A stretch of 64,000 bases of DNA from Chlorokybus atmophyticus (taxonomy: Eukaryota; Streptophyta; Chlorokybophyceae; Chlorokybales; Chlorokybaceae): assembly GCA_009103225.1 (NCBI GenBank), contig RHPI01003261.1, positions 98,294 through 162,293 on the forward strand, in the 5' to 3' direction. A model generated the notes under the pieces. That model did not search any database and was not told where the DNA came from. It saw only the letters and a program-made list of their open reading frames with translations. Shown here piece after piece: positions 48,894 to 62,137 of the stretch (the stretch's first letter is position 1; each line of letters begins with the position of its first letter). The translations under genes were made by a program, and so were the position numbers.

Positions 48894-51831
48894 ATGGAAG
48901 ATTTTGTGTGTGCACGTTGCGTGTTGGCTAAGCTGTGTAGTGCATTGCTGCATCAGAGGTGGGAGCTGCGGTGGTGGTGGCGGAGAAGGAGGAGGAGGAG
49001 GAGGAGGAGGAAGAGACTGAGGAGGCGAGGTGGGCGAGGAGTTATGGTGGGAGAGGTGGCGGCGGAGGAGGAGCGGCAGGAGGAGGGGAAGGGGAATGGT
49101 AAGAGCTACAGTGGGAGTGAGGTGGAGGAGCAGGGGAGTGAGTCGTCTGCTGCAGCTGTTCCTCAGGGAGAGCAGACCTACTTTGCCGCTACAGCCGCTG
49201 CTGCTGCCGCCGTTGCCGCGACTGGAGCTGGACGAAGGGACAAGCAGCAGCTGGCACTGGAGGTGACTGCATCATTGTGGAGGCTTTGCGCAGCAATGCA
49301 TCACTTAACTGAGTCATGCTTGTTAATGTTGCTGCGGTGTCGTACAGCGTGCTCGATGATCCTAGCGTAGTGTTAATGATACCAGATGGTAATGGTACCA
49401 GAATACTGTTTCACTCTGCATGCATAGCTGATGCTTTGCATGTGTCTTGTGTGCAGGAGGCGCTGACACAGGTGCAAGCATTGCATGACGTCAACAGATT
49501 CCTCAACTGCGAGATCGAGCGCCTAACTTCCCAGGCAAGAGTAGTTGTCATGTACTGTGTTGGTCTACACATGTTGTCAAGGCCACGGATGCATGCGCGC
49601 ATGCATCCATGCCTATGCAGACGTTGCATGACCTGTCAGAGCACCTCATCAGAGCACCTCATCCGTCTGCTTTGTGATAGACAGTCCTTGGTTGTTGCGA
49701 GTCACAGTGCTAGATTGCAAGCGCATTGAGCAAGAATGATTGTCATATGAAAAGCTGCTTAAAGCGAGTCGGCGGTGCTTAACAGTCACATGCCATTGCC
49801 AGGCTGAGTTGTACAACTCCGAGCGAGCGCAGCTGATGGAGCACGCAAAGCGTTTGGGCGATAAGCTTCATCACGAGCGCACACAGGCGTCAGGGAGCGT
49901 GCACAACAACAGTCACACAGCCAGCAAGCAGCAGACGGACACAGATGGCAAGGATGATGAAGCAACGAGTCCGCTGAAAGACCTTGAAGACACAGCGAAT
50001 GGCGGTGACAATGGTGATAAGGTGGTTGTTGACAGTGATGATGATGTGGATGTGTGGGAGCAGTCCAGACAAGAAGAGCTCCTTCGCATTCGAGGCGGTG
50101 CCAGCCACAGCTCTACTCCCAACAGTGAGTGAGACAGGGTCAGAGAGTGAGTGAGAGCATGAGTGAGTGTGGTGGATATGCTTACACGCAAGCACGGTCA
50201 CTCTCTTATGAGAGCATGTATGGTGCTGAAGTAGATTCCGCGGACAGCATGAATGTGGCGGTGGAGGAGATGCGTGAGCGGGGGCGGCGCGGCAGGTGGC
50301 TGATTGACCCCAGTGAGGTGCGCCTTGGCAGCAAGATTGCTGAGGGTGGCACCGCTGTCATACACAAGGGCAAGTGGCGCGGTCTCGAAGTCGCCATCAA
50401 AGTGGCCAAGGCAAGTGTTAAAGAAAGATGCAAGGCACAACTGTGTTAGAATGTTGGTTGTACTAGTGATTGGTGTGAGACTGATGATGGTCATGCACCA
50501 AAATTGCAGGAGGGCTTTGTGGCGCATGACGGCGGTGCAAGTCTGTGCAGGGAGCTGAGTGTTCTGTCAAGCGTGCGGCATCCCAACCTGGTGCAGTTCC
50601 TTGGGGCTTGCCTTGAGCCTGGGAGGTACTTGGCATATGTCCACATGCGTGTGCTTGCATACGTCAGATGCGATTGTACGGGCTTTGCCATCAACAAATG
50701 CAGGCGATCTGATTGTTACAAGGGATTAATCCATGTCCATGCTGTATGCAGTTGCATGCTGCTTACGGAGCTCATGAAGAAGGGCACCGTTAAGCAGTGG
50801 CTTCACGAGGACGCCAAGTGGATTCGCAGCAAGCCGTCACTGGGCGAGCGGCTTCATGTGGCTCTGGACGTGGCGCGCGGTATGCAGTACCTACACTCAC
50901 ACTCGTAAGTGCCACGCCATGTGCTACTAGCTGGACTGACCGGTATGTGGCCAATATGTCATAGTGGCGCCAGAAACAGAGTACTCCATAGCTGGACTCC
51001 TCTGGACGCATGCCAGTGTGTGAGTGCTGATGCGGTTGCGTGCCGGTCTGTAAACAATCTGCCGTTCATGCAGGCCTTCCATACTGCATCGCGACCTTAA
51101 GTCCTCTAATGTGTACATGGACTCGGGGGGCTCCGCCAAAATAGGAGACTTTGGCTTCTCCCGCTTCCTGCCAGCCCACAGTGACTTCCCCATGACGGGA
51201 GAGACAGGCACGTACCAGTACATGGCGCCGGAGGTATGTCTGCCGGTTGTATCTGTTCAGGCCAGGTTGCAGAAGCTTTAATTGGGGTCGTCCAGAAGCC
51301 TGTCACAAGTTTACTCGCTGCATGTCGTTATAGAGTTGGACTTGCTCAAATAATTGCCTCCATGTTGGCATTGTTGCTACACTGCTAGCACATATCCATT
51401 AGCATCTCATGCATACACCACTGGCAGTGCTTTTGTGATCAACTCACTTTATACTGTATATGCAGGTGATTCGGCATGATGCATATTCAACTCAAGCCGA
51501 TGTGTACAGCTATGCTGTCCTGCTATGTGAGCTGGTGGCAGGGGAGGCCCCGTACTCGGGTCTGTACCTAACCGCGCTGCAGATAGCCATGAGTGTGGCC
51601 AAAGACCCTCAGTTCCGCCCAGTCATTCCAAAGCACTGCCCGCCTGCCATCGAGGCGCTGCTCAAGCGCGCGTGGAGTGACGACCCGCACGCCCGCCCCA
51701 GCTTTGAGGAGATCACGCCTGCTGTCGAGCACGCGCATCAAGAGGCGTCACATCTGAAGGGCCAGCAGTCATCGTCGCAGCCGGACGCAGCTGCATCGAA
51801 ACTGCGCTGGATTTTTGGGCGAGGCAGCTAA
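48894..51831 (+). CDS. Raf-like (TKL-group) protein kinase
   Basis: Eight exons: 48894..49262, 49457..49534, 49803..50124, 50193..50410, 50510..50625, 50752..50904, 51074..51233, 51466..51831; 593 residues, phases consistent. The first exon is low-complexity (Arg run from GGA repeats, then Glu/Ala), so translation may start at the internal ATG 49044. Exons 2-3 form a coiled coil (HDVNRFLNCEIERLTSQAELYNSE is continuous across the splice in pieces of <20) and an acidic linker. The kinase domain follows: glycine loop IAEGGTAVIHKG, catalytic Lys in VAIK, HRDLKSSN, DFGFS, TGTYQYMAPE, and the ARPSFEE end typical of Raf-like MAP3Ks. Introns at 49535 and 50411 have GC donors (AG|GCAAGA, AG|GCAAGT). 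Confidence 0.9.
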
Positions 51832-52069
51832 AGGCGCAACACTGCATTGATGCCTGATTAGACGGGTAACCAGGTTAAAAAGCCTGTATTAGTGTAGATA
51901 CGGTTACAGGACTCGTGTATAAAGGTAGTGTATGCTAGTGCCGGTGTAGGGAGCACTGTCTGGCATTCAATCGCTGTAGACAGATCTGTGGTAGTATGTT
52001 GTGATTTTGTGATTGAAGACCTGTATTGTCAGTGCTGTTGCTCGTCCATCTGCATTGACATCGCTCACC
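51832..52069. other. Short convergent spacer
   Basis: 238 bp between the kinase stop and the SHOC1-like stop; 3' UTRs only. Confidence 0.5.
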
Positions 52070-55000
52070 TCAATGCAGTCTGTTGCGCTTGAGGTTGAGG
52101 ACGGGCTTGCTCGGTGGCGGCTTTTTTGCAAGACAAATTGACAGCATCTTTGCGCGCGCTTCAGTGGGATCAGTGACACTGCGCCCTTTGGGAGTCAGGT
52201 CAATGCGGCGATAGCGCTCAAAGATGTCGCCATCATCATCAGAGCCTGCTGCAGACAGTGTCTTGTCATGACGCGATTTGTCCTTCCTGTCTCCAGAACC
52301 AGAATGCGACCTCTGCAAGCGCAGCAGTAATTGTTCCACACGCAATGCAGTGCACCTGAGTGTTGGTACTCGGTAAGTAGTGCACCCACCAGGTGTGCTA
52401 TATGTCGTAGTACTGTGTTGTTTCATGTGCTCCTACTGGCCATCCTATATGCAGTACGCCAGTTTAGATGAACTGGTCAGTGCACTTACTCGCTGCCCGG
52501 TCTGAGGGTTTAGTATATTGAGCCGTGAAGGCTGCTCATCAACAGCATTGAAGCTATTCGACAGCCTTCTGCGTACGGTCTTGGGCTGGTCAATGTCACT
52601 GTCGATGCCATCAAGCAGACGAGCCATCTGCTGTGCAAGCGAGTACGTGCTGTTTGCAGCAAGCTTAGATAGACCAGCGAAGTCCTCTCTCTCTATGCCT
52701 GTCAGGTTATCTTGATGAGTCCGCAAAGTGTGAGGGTCAGCCATGTGGTCTTTAGGCGTGTGACCTCTCTGTGCAGGTAGCTGCAACTCAGGCAGAGGGT
52801 CGTCCATGTCACCCAGGCTCCGCGCACTCCGGTCGAGGAGACGAGGACTGTGTGTTAACCTCCTGCCAGCAGCTTGCGCCGCCGTTGTTGGACGCGCAGA
52901 TGGTGATTCTTCAAGCGTTGCTGGCGGCGTGTCCATCAGTGACTGGGCCGCCTTCGATCGCAAGAGGTATCGGTGTGTACTTCGTTTAACTGTTGGAATG
53001 CCATGTCTAGATGCTGGTGTATTCTCGGGTAGCACCTTTGGCGATGGCTGAGCTGCCTTCATGGTACTTGCTCCTTTCACTCGCATGCTGCGCGCTTCCA
53101 TCGGAAACTCTGTACCAAATGTACTTGCTTGCATGCGAGCACTTGGTGCACCAGCTTGCAATGGAGTACTCGTTCTTGGATCGTCAAGTGCATCTGCAAG
53201 CAGCTTGCCCTTGACACTTTCCAACCTGTTGGCTGTTGTCTCTCTTGTTGTAGACTTGGCCTTTGCAAGCTTGCTGAACTTCTGACCAAACTGGGAACGC
53301 TCCTTGAATGATGCAAAGGTGGAGGCTTTGCCACGCTGCTCCAGGAAGTTGCTCAGAACTGATGTTGATGGATTATCGAAGCCTAAGTCACAAAACTGCA
53401 GTAAGCTCTGTTGTCGAGCGGGATAGGTATGTGCAGGTTTGCGCATGACATGATACTCCTCATCATATTCAGGCTCGTGCAGATGTAAAGGCCTTGGAAC
53501 TCTGCTGGGATAAGGCCCCTGGATATGTAACTCGTAGTCTTCTGTGCCATGTTGTGTGCGTAGGCTTGCAGGATATGGATCTTGCACGGTCAGGACATCT
53601 GCTTCCGGCGAGCTTTCTTGCGTTCGCCAAGCTTGCATCTGTCGCTCTTGCTCCTCTTGAGCAAGAATCTCCTGTGCGGAAGGCCAAGTGGGCTGCTGAT
53701 GCAAATAAGCTCCTTCATTGTCTGCTCGTGCTGCTGAACGTATGGAGTCATAAGGCTGATGCATGTCAACGTAACCCTGCTTTGCTTCCAAGCTTGTAGC
53801 AGCTGCCTGTGGGTAACCATCAAGGGGTTCATCATAAGTCTGCCATGCGTTAGCATGACAATCTGCCCGGGTCATGTTGTTGTAGGATGGCACTGCCGGG
53901 TATGTGGGAGGTTGCCCTGGCATCATCCGGGACGTGTAGTTGGGTCCAGACTGTGGCATCTGGTCTTGCTGCTGCCAGTGTTCATCAGCAGCGAACAGTT
54001 GGTTGTTCTGCTGTTGCGCTTTCAGTTGTTGCAAGCTACGATGCGGGACGGCATACGCTCTCGTGGCAAGCTCCATTTGTTCAACACTGAGCGAAGCCAA
54101 GGCTTCAACAGGAACACCTGCCAACGGAGCCTTGATGAGGAAAGCAACAAGTTGGCATCCACTTGACTTGGTCATGTGTTGCATGCTACAGTTGAATAAG
54201 CCAGGGAGAAACTTTGTTCTTAGGGGATGATGTTGTGCAATGTTATATTAGGCCATGCGGGCAGGGCAGGAGCGGCCCACAATACTGGCGCACCAACGCT
54301 ATACAAGGGACATTGTGCACCGTTCTGTTGTTTACAAGCCACCTTGGCGGGTTCCAAGAAGCTGGAGCCTTACCTGATTGGAGGAATGCATGTGCGCTGA
54401 TTGGATTGAGAAACGGGTACTGGCAAAGAAGCTCCTCCTCTGCAGATGGCGTCTCTGGCATGCTCGCACACCGCCGCAAGTCCCCCAGAGTTTGTCTGCT
54501 TTGTCTCACCCACTCTATGGCATTAAGTACAAAGGTTTGGGTGCGCTCGTTGCTGTCTGACAGCAGGCACTGCACAAGCAAGTCCAGCTGCTCTGCTGCA
54601 ACCGGCAAAGCATCCAACAGTTCTGTGAGTACGGCGAGATACCCTGCACCTCCCTCAAACACCTGAAGGCAGGTGTTCTATCAGCTCACTTGTACTGTAA
54701 CATCAACATGTTGACCATACAGGTACTGCTGAGATGTGGCAAGCGTCATATGTATGTATCCTTACCAGGATACACGCTTCGTACGCCATGCTGAAGGCCT
54801 TCAAGTGCTGGCTAGCAATGATGTCAAGTGCTGTGTACAAGGTGCGTAAGGTGTCAGGGTCCCTGGCAGCTACAAGCCTGTCATCCACACCGAGCCGCTC
54901 TATTGTGTACACCACCAGGCAGCAGCCAGCAGAGAGAACGAAGTCGACCGGTAACGGCATGATGCGTTCAAACAGCTGCAGGGACATGTTTCGCTCAAGC

Positions 55001-58000
55001 TGCAAGATCTTTCTGTACAGCGTCCGGCGGCCGTATGCGAGCGGCAATGTCCCACTGACATTTGCACTGTTCGCCACGACAAGCATCTCAAAGCAGTCAC
55101 CATGAGGTGCTGTATCAAATTGCCTGTGTGGGACATGCTGCCTGCCTGAATCAGGCGCATTCTGTACAGGCTCCGGCTGCAGCTGCAGTGCTGGCTGCTG
55201 TTGTGTTGGAATCTGGGCGTGGAACGCCTCAGCTTGATAATTGAGTGGTTGTGGTTGCATTGTACTCGCCTGTCTCGGTAATGCCTGCCAACAAGTTTAA
55301 GTTGCTGAGTGCGTTACAACCAGCTACTTAGCAACATTGGCGCATACGTGCAATGACCACTTCCTCAATGCTGTGCTCATACCTGCCATTGGACAGCTGG
55401 TTCTTCTATCACTGGCGCCAGGTTCTTCAGGCTCGATACCACGTTCGGCTTCAACTTGAGTGTGTGACAGGGTGCGCTCGCATACTTCAGCACTTCCGGC
55501 GTTCGATCACCTTCAGCATACGCGATCATGATGGCAAACTTGAGCACTGGGAACAGCCTGCCAAGGTACCTGAAGCAAGCAAGACCAACACTAGGTACTC
55601 ATTGAACATTGGCAGGTGCGTGCTTTCTGTAATGTTTGATGTGGGACAGGACCGCTCACATAGAGTCCACCAGAAGGCAGTCAGACTGGTTAAGGGCATG
55701 AGATACAGCAGCCAGAAGCACGCCACTAGGAACGTTGCTCCCTGGATGTAGCTTGCCCTCTCGGTCAAAGTGGTAAGGCCTGAGCGACAGAGAGGTTATG
55801 CTTGGGAACATTGTGAAGAACGCCCGGCTGTCAGCAACAACAAGCGCCTTGTCTGTGAGCTCTCTGCACTGACTCCAATGCGACAGTATCTCCTGTAGCT
55901 TCATGAGGCTCGGATGATCATCTGCCCAGCCGGACTCTACTGTTTTGAAGGCTTTGAGAAGCTCTCGGCTTGACATGGTGCAGCATTCCGTGACAGCTGT
56001 CATGTTGGGAGCTTGCAGAGCATGCGTGAAATATAGATGTGCGACGCGCACGCCGTACGTGGAGAGGTTGAGCGCTGTCTGCTGCAGGGTGTAAAGCAGC
56101 ACAATAATGCGCAAACGCGATGTGCTAACCGCCTTCGTTTGGCACAGAGCTGCAGTCTGCTGCAATGCTGCACGCAATTGCTCTGATGCTGTCACGTTCA
56201 AACTTATCTGCCGCAGTGCCTCTGGCACCGAACCTTCTAAAGACTCAACAGCAACGTCGTAGTCTTGCTTGAGTGCTGCCAGCAACTGAAGATGCAACTC
56301 ACTGAGCTCCACCTGCATCAGGTGTTGGCATTGAGCATTTCCAGGAGCAACCACGTGCACAGGTACGTGTGATAAGCGCACGCTTATCCAACAACCAATG
56401 CAATCCTTGCCTTTGGCCGGTCAGAAACTATGTTTGCTGCACTAGTCAACAAGTAGTGTTGCTCACCTCGTGAACATTTTTGTCTTGTGGCTTTAGCTCC
56501 ACCCCAAGTGCACCGCATGCAAGAGCAGCATCTGCTGCACTGGAGTCATTGCGATGACCAGAAACAACCTTCGCAGCATCTGGCCTCCCCATGCGCACAT
56601 TGATGAACGTTGACAGAAGGTCTCCATTTTCAATAACAGCTGGAGCATCATGCACAAGGTGTCGGGCAACATCCTGGATTGGCTTGACATCAGGCTGCAG
56701 ATCACGTTGCGAAGCTTGAGTCTGTGAGGAGGGAAGACACGCTTCGTCATCTTGCTCACCATCTCCTACAAAGCAGACATCTAGCGCCTGCACTTCCTTG
56801 CGCGGGCTGAGTGTTGTTTCAGGATCGCTGATGGCCTCACAATGCACTGCAAGGGTTTTTCTAAGCGCACAGCAGGCTGTGTCGCCACACTCGGCTCTAT
56901 CGGATGAGTAGTGCCAGTCAAGGTACAGCTCGGTGCTTGCGCGGCTTTGGGTGTGGTGTTTCAGCTCTGCGGCCACCGCAGCAAATGCAACCAAGGCACC
57001 AGTCTGGGCGTCTTCAGCAAAGACAGGGACCGGAAGCGTCACAGTCAGCAAGTCACTCATGCGCAGCTCGGCCTGTACAACCAGCTCGATGTACTTGCTG
57101 TCAGGGTTGCTGAGCAAAATGTCTGGTGGCTCAACCCTGGACGGCTTTTCACGCAGTGGCTGTGTGCTGATCTCGTCTGCTACGTGCTTGGCTACGCTCT
57201 GGAGCTGCTCGTCGTCAATGTCTGGCAGTGCCAGAGGCTCCAGTGTTAGCATTGCCGGTTGAGCAGGAGACTGCGTGCGCTCATCGCTGTGCTCCAGAAT
57301 ATCAGTCAAAGGCACCACGGTGGTGAGTTCATGCAAGTCAGGGTCTTCGGTTGAACGGGGGCTCGTGCCCAACTTGGCTGCAAGCACTTGTTCTGCCCGC
57401 TTACATTCCAGCAAAGCTTCAGGCTGCACACTCTCAGTCTGATGCTCATGTGCGATGGGATGAATGTTCAGCTCCTGCCTCTCGCGTGAAAGCCACTCAG
57501 CAAAGGCCGGCTTCAATGCGTCGTCCTGCATGCCGGGCACTTCCAGCTCAAAGCAGGCGATTGTGATGCTGGAGTTGGCAACACTAGCCTTGCTCGATGG
57601 ACTCGCATGGTTTTTGGAAATGCTTCGCGCAGAGTGCTCAGGAGAAGGCTTGCGTTGTGGAGTAGCTTCTTCTGGCGTGTTCAAGTCAATGAAAGGTATG
57701 CCCTGGTCCTGCCATAGATGTGCAGGTTAGGCAGCCTGATGGTGCTGCTCAACCACGAAACTGCATAGCATAGCAACAAAGCACCTCAGTTTGTGCATCG
57801 CAAACATTGATGGCAGGCTGGTTGTTCGAGATGTAGAGAGCACCATGTGCTGGAGCAGTTTCAGCTACACTTGTTGGCTGGCTTTCCGCAACCATCTCCA
57901 TCTCGGTTACACCTGCTTGTTCTTCACTTGTAGTCCCGGTCCGGACACATGCAGCAAGTTCTGTGAGCGTACAGCTGGTTATGTATGTGCAGAGTATTCT

Positions 58001-58805
58001 GACTACCATAGTCTGGCTGTGTTTTGCATGCAAAGGCATACCAACTAAAAACAGCTGGCCCAGAAGCACAGGCTCTTCTGGCCCGAATGGGGTGGCATGT
58101 TGAGGAACTGGTCCAGCCAAGATGTCTTGTGTGTCCACATCAGCTGGCAGGCTGATGTCTTCCACCTCCATGTCCAACAGCAAAGCATCTGCGAAAGCCT
58201 GTCGCGCGTCGTTATCGATGATACGCGGAGGCAGGTCTGGCACTGAAACCTTCTGCTGCTCAGCAAGGAATGGGTAAAACCAGTCGTGCAGACCGCCGTG
58301 GCTCGCATGGTTCAACACTTCGCCATCAATGTCTGCAACAAGTCGACAACATCATGTTTGCCAAATACGGTATGTGGCTGTGTGTTCGTGTCTGTGTGCA
58401 CGCGCATGTGTCAAATGCACGCGCTTCAGTTCAACTGAAGGTTGAACGAGAGCAATCAACCCGCTTTCATCAAGCAGTATTGCTGTTGAGCCAAATGTAA
58501 CACGCGTCAACCTCAATGAGACCACGTTGCACTGTTCTATGCAATAAGCTTGAAAGCTAAGCGCCCTCCGAGCAGTGAGGTACACTCAGGCGAGCTATAG
58601 CGCTCTGTAATCTGGCTAGCATGTGCAGACTGCTGTCCATGGCGTGACAATCACCGTGCAAACCTGGTACTGACAGCAGGACTTTCTCCAGTTGACTGGC
58701 GAATATTTCCAAAACATTGGGTGGAGTAGCTTCCAGCTCTGCTGTGGAGTAGTTTCTTGCCTCGCAGACGCTGCCCTCTGAAGGTGCCCGCATTGCAGCC
58801 ACCAT
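52070..58805 (-). CDS. SHOC1: SHOC1-like (ZIP2/XPF-like) meiotic crossover protein
   Basis: Large minus-strand gene, roughly 1,800 residues. Clear exons: 58584..58805, 58042..58332, 57785..57960, 56467..57708, from 56312 leftwards to about 55730, 55383..55569, 54766..55284, 54374..54662, about 52490..54150, 52070..52312. Plant SHOC1 is a ZMM protein with an inactive XPF-like nuclease fold needed for class I crossovers. The match is best in the XPF-like part: MLVVANSANVS, RRTLYRKILQLE, LPVDFVLSAGCCLVVY, ILV/FEGGAGYLAVL across the splice, then the HhH-like FLNPISAHAFLQSG...PVEALASLS. The tail is disordered and basic, as in plant SHOC1. Three junctions (58584/58332, about 55730/55569, 54374/54150) do not phase with the sites I can see, so small exons are probably missing. 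ATG 58803-58805. Confidence 0.8.
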
Positions 58806-60470
58806 GCTGCAAGCTAGCACCCACCGGCACCCGTTACTCTACCTGCGTTGCATGCATGCCAAGGACACACTATTATTATCATATGCTTGCATGCATGAGA
58901 AAGCTTATCTTAGAGAAAAATGTTGTTAGTGTGTCGGCAAGCATGCAAAGCCAACACCAACGGACCTTTTTAAACAGCTGTCAAGCTTCCTTTCACCCGA
59001 CCACACCTCAGCTTGTCGCAGCTTGTCATGAAGCATACCGCCCTAGCCGCTGCAGCACTCCTCCGCCGCCACCACCTACCAACAACAGACGCCCTGCGCC
59101 AGCCAGCCAGCAAACAAGCAAGCACTGCATGCGAGCGGAAGCCAAAGCAGCTTCACACCGACGCCTTGGCTTCGTAGCGACATCAGTTCCAAATCACACG
59201 GGACTTCCAGCAGCGGCTTTGTCGCTACACAACAACGGTGAAGCGGCCTTGAAAAATGACCGAACGTGGAAGTCAGAACTGAGCAAGGATGGCTTCCACT
59301 GCAGGCGAAGGCCTTCGCCGGCAGTGGAAGCCATCCTTGCTCCGGCAGTGCACAGGCGCAGTGCATGTTGGCGGTGGCGGTGAAGCTGGTGTCCTCCAGG
59401 CGGCGTACGCATTAGGAAGACGGGGGGCTTTTGACCTGTTGGCGTCGTGTTGGACAGCTGCTCATCCTGGAGAATCACGCCTTGGTTTAGTGGACAGTAA
59501 CGCTGCATTAGCGCAAGTCAGTGAAGTGACGGCTTACATGCAGTTGCACATCTAGCGCTCCTACTTTGCTTCCAGACGCGCGTGAGCTAGCAGCAAGCTT
59601 GTTGCTTTGTGACCTTTTATAGTGAGTTTCTTGAGCTGGTTGATGACCGTGACAGTGTCACTCAGTAGCAAGCAACATAACTGCTTGCGTTCCTGAGTAG
59701 TAGCGGGCGATCACGACAGCATCCCGACGCAGGCTCAGGCTCAGGCTCGGGCTCTGCTCATGTCCTGAACCTGATTGCCGTGTTTGTATGGGATTCGACC
59801 TATACCTGCGGAAGGTGTCACTCTATGTGGACCAGCCTGCACAGTCGTCGTTCCAGACCAATGCTCCCTGCTACTCATGCCGCTGCTCTGGCATCCCCAG
59901 GGTACAGGTGTGGTCAGCTTGTACCTTATGCAATGCACCTGCCTGCTAGTGCACGGTCAATGATGACACGAGCGTAATTCCCTTTAGCGACTGAAACTTG
60001 CCATGCAAATTACATGTTGCTCCATGCATTCAAACGCAAGCACACAAGCTGACTCAAGATTGTGGCATGTGCTCAGTTGATTCCACTGTTTATATCAACG
60101 CCGATGGTCTCGTTGTCTTGCTGCTGTCATCAGGTGCTACCCAAGACGTGAGCGCTCAAGTCAGCGCTAACTCTCTGTATGACTTGCAATGTGCTGTTGT
60201 GAGAATTGCCACAACCATCAGCTTACACATGGTGGGACAACTGAGGTGAGTGTTGTTAACACTGCACCACATTGTTGTGTTGCGCAGGCATGTACTAAGA
60301 TAAGGCTTATCTCCAGCTCGCTAATTGTGGACTAGTTGTAACTTGCCTGTTCAACAATGCCAAACTTGCTCTGACTCTGCTGTATGCTTGCTTACCAACG
60401 TCAGGAACTGCATGTTATACTGCAGACAATGACATGTGTGGCAACCGATTCTTCCTGTAAGTGCTCACGA
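58806..60470. other. Spacer between SHOC1 and the sulfotransferase
   Basis: About 1.66 kb with no recognised gene. It holds the 62-bp palindrome at 59281-59342 with GC-rich, possibly coding DNA around it on either strand (59100-59560). Minus frames here are Cys/Leu-rich and could be the 5' exon of a gene I cannot place. Confidence 0.45.
59281..59342. repeat. 62-bp near-perfect palindrome without spacer
   Basis: Arms 59281-59311 and 59312-59342 are reverse complements at 30 of 31 positions; the only mismatch is A at 59303 against G at 59320. The arm begins GAGCAAGGATGGCTTCC. The centre is AAGGCCTT with no loop. Sequence outside the arms is unrelated. Confidence 0.95.
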
Positions 60471-62137
60471 TCAATGGGACCTGATGAACCACCACAGCGC
60501 AATGCCGAGGCACGCCCCGAGGAAGGCCGTGACGCCCTTCGCTATGCGTTCTCGATTGACAATCATAGCGCGGAACTGCGCGCGCTCGTTTGTGCGGGGG
60601 AACGGTTTAGGTGTCCCGTCTGTGTCTTTGGGCACAGGCACGACGAGGAACCGGCACAGGGGTTCCCACCCCTCCTTCAAATTGAACACTAGCAGCTTGC
60701 TTTTTGGCACACGCGCCTTCACCTCCTCTACCCACCTCTTGTACACCGCCACCGCATGCCCCTCCTCCTCGAACCGTCCATCGAACAACCTCGGATTGTT
60801 CCACGCAACCTGGTGAGGCCAATGGCGTGCGTGCGTGTGTGTGTGCGTGTGTGCGCGCGTGCGTGCATGCGTACACTGACGCGCGTGTGCTTGTGTGTGC
60901 GTATATGTGCGCGCGCATGTGTATATGTTATGGTATGCATGAAGTGTGTTCATCCGATGTTGGGTCTTCCAGAAGCTTCACTTACCAGGTCCACCATGAG
61001 CAGAAAGCGGCGGAGGAAGGGTATGCACGCAGTCATGGCTTTACTCATGATGGAGCCACCCCGGTTGAACTCGTAGATGGTGGACTTGGCGGAGGCGTAC
61101 CACTCCTCAGGGCTGTCCCGCACTGTCAGGATGACCTATCGACATGTACACTGTCAAAGTGTTTGTGTGCGTATGTACAATATGCACGTGCATGCATGGA
61201 AGGGTGCACATGCACCTACTCGTGCATGTGCACGAGTGCGCATGCGTATACACAGCAACACAAAGCCACATACATGATACATGCCTGTAATTTTGCTATC
61301 GCCATAACAGCAGTGCAGCAGATGCACTGTGCAGACACTAACTTCTTCTTGGCATTATGCCACAATGTGGCATGTTGTCTCCACAGTCCGTCACCTTGGC
61401 GTTGGGGTATTGCTTCATCATCTCCTCATAGTACGCTACTGACGGATGGTCGACGGACGCTCTATATGCCGGCCGGCCCTTCTCCTCAGGAACGAAGATT
61501 TTATTGAAATCAAAGTCCTCACCTGTGCAAGTAAGCCATCAACATACATTACAATTCTACAACCACTGTGAATCATGCAAGGTGTACATGTCTACCCTGA
61601 GTGCTATTGTCTCGTGCCTCCTCAGCCAGTACGTAGCCAATGCATGCTACACTCTTTCAGCCTCTCCACTCGAGTGACTCTTGCGTGCACATTCATTGCA
61701 CTCATTGCGCACTGGTCAGTTTGTGCCGATAGTCACGTGCACACAGAGCATGAGTTGGTTAGCCCGGTGGTGGTTGTCTGAGCACGAATGCATTGGCTGA
61801 CTGTCTGCTGCTGCACGTGACTGCTGGCTGCACTACACCATGCTGTACACCAAGTGCATGTCCGAGACGTAGCTTACACCTTCAGTACACACTTGTACGC
61901 ACGCACACAAAGACGCATCCGTGACGAAAATATCCTCCCACAACAATAGCACATCAGGTGTTCAACGCGACCTTGCTGTATTTGCTTCGCGCAGTCGATC
62001 CACTTCTGCGTATCGCCTGGGTTGGGGAATATCTCGGCCATATGGTAGCAAGGGTTGAAGCCCAACTGCTCCAGCGCCGCCTTCAGCGACATGGTCCCCG
62101 TGCGACCGAACCCAGCGCCAATCACGTCGAGTCCCAT
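60471..62137 (-). CDS. Sulfotransferase-family protein with C-terminal membrane anchor
   Basis: Exons complement(61972..62137, 61395..61522, 60986..61135, 60471..60809), 260 residues, phases consistent. The protein starts MGLDVIGAGFGRTGTMSLKA, the 5'-phosphosulfate (PAPS) loop typical of the Sulfotransfer_4-type family, followed by ALEQLGFNPCYHM. Then VILTVRDSPEEWYASAKST (3'-phosphate region) and SKLLVFNLKEGWEPL with PKPFPRTNE. The last residues form one hydrophobic helix (VTAFLGACLGIALWWFI) just before the stop, suggesting tail anchoring in a membrane. The substrate cannot be told from sequence. Exon 60986 follows a long TG/CG repeat intron. ATG 62135-62137. Confidence 0.9.
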
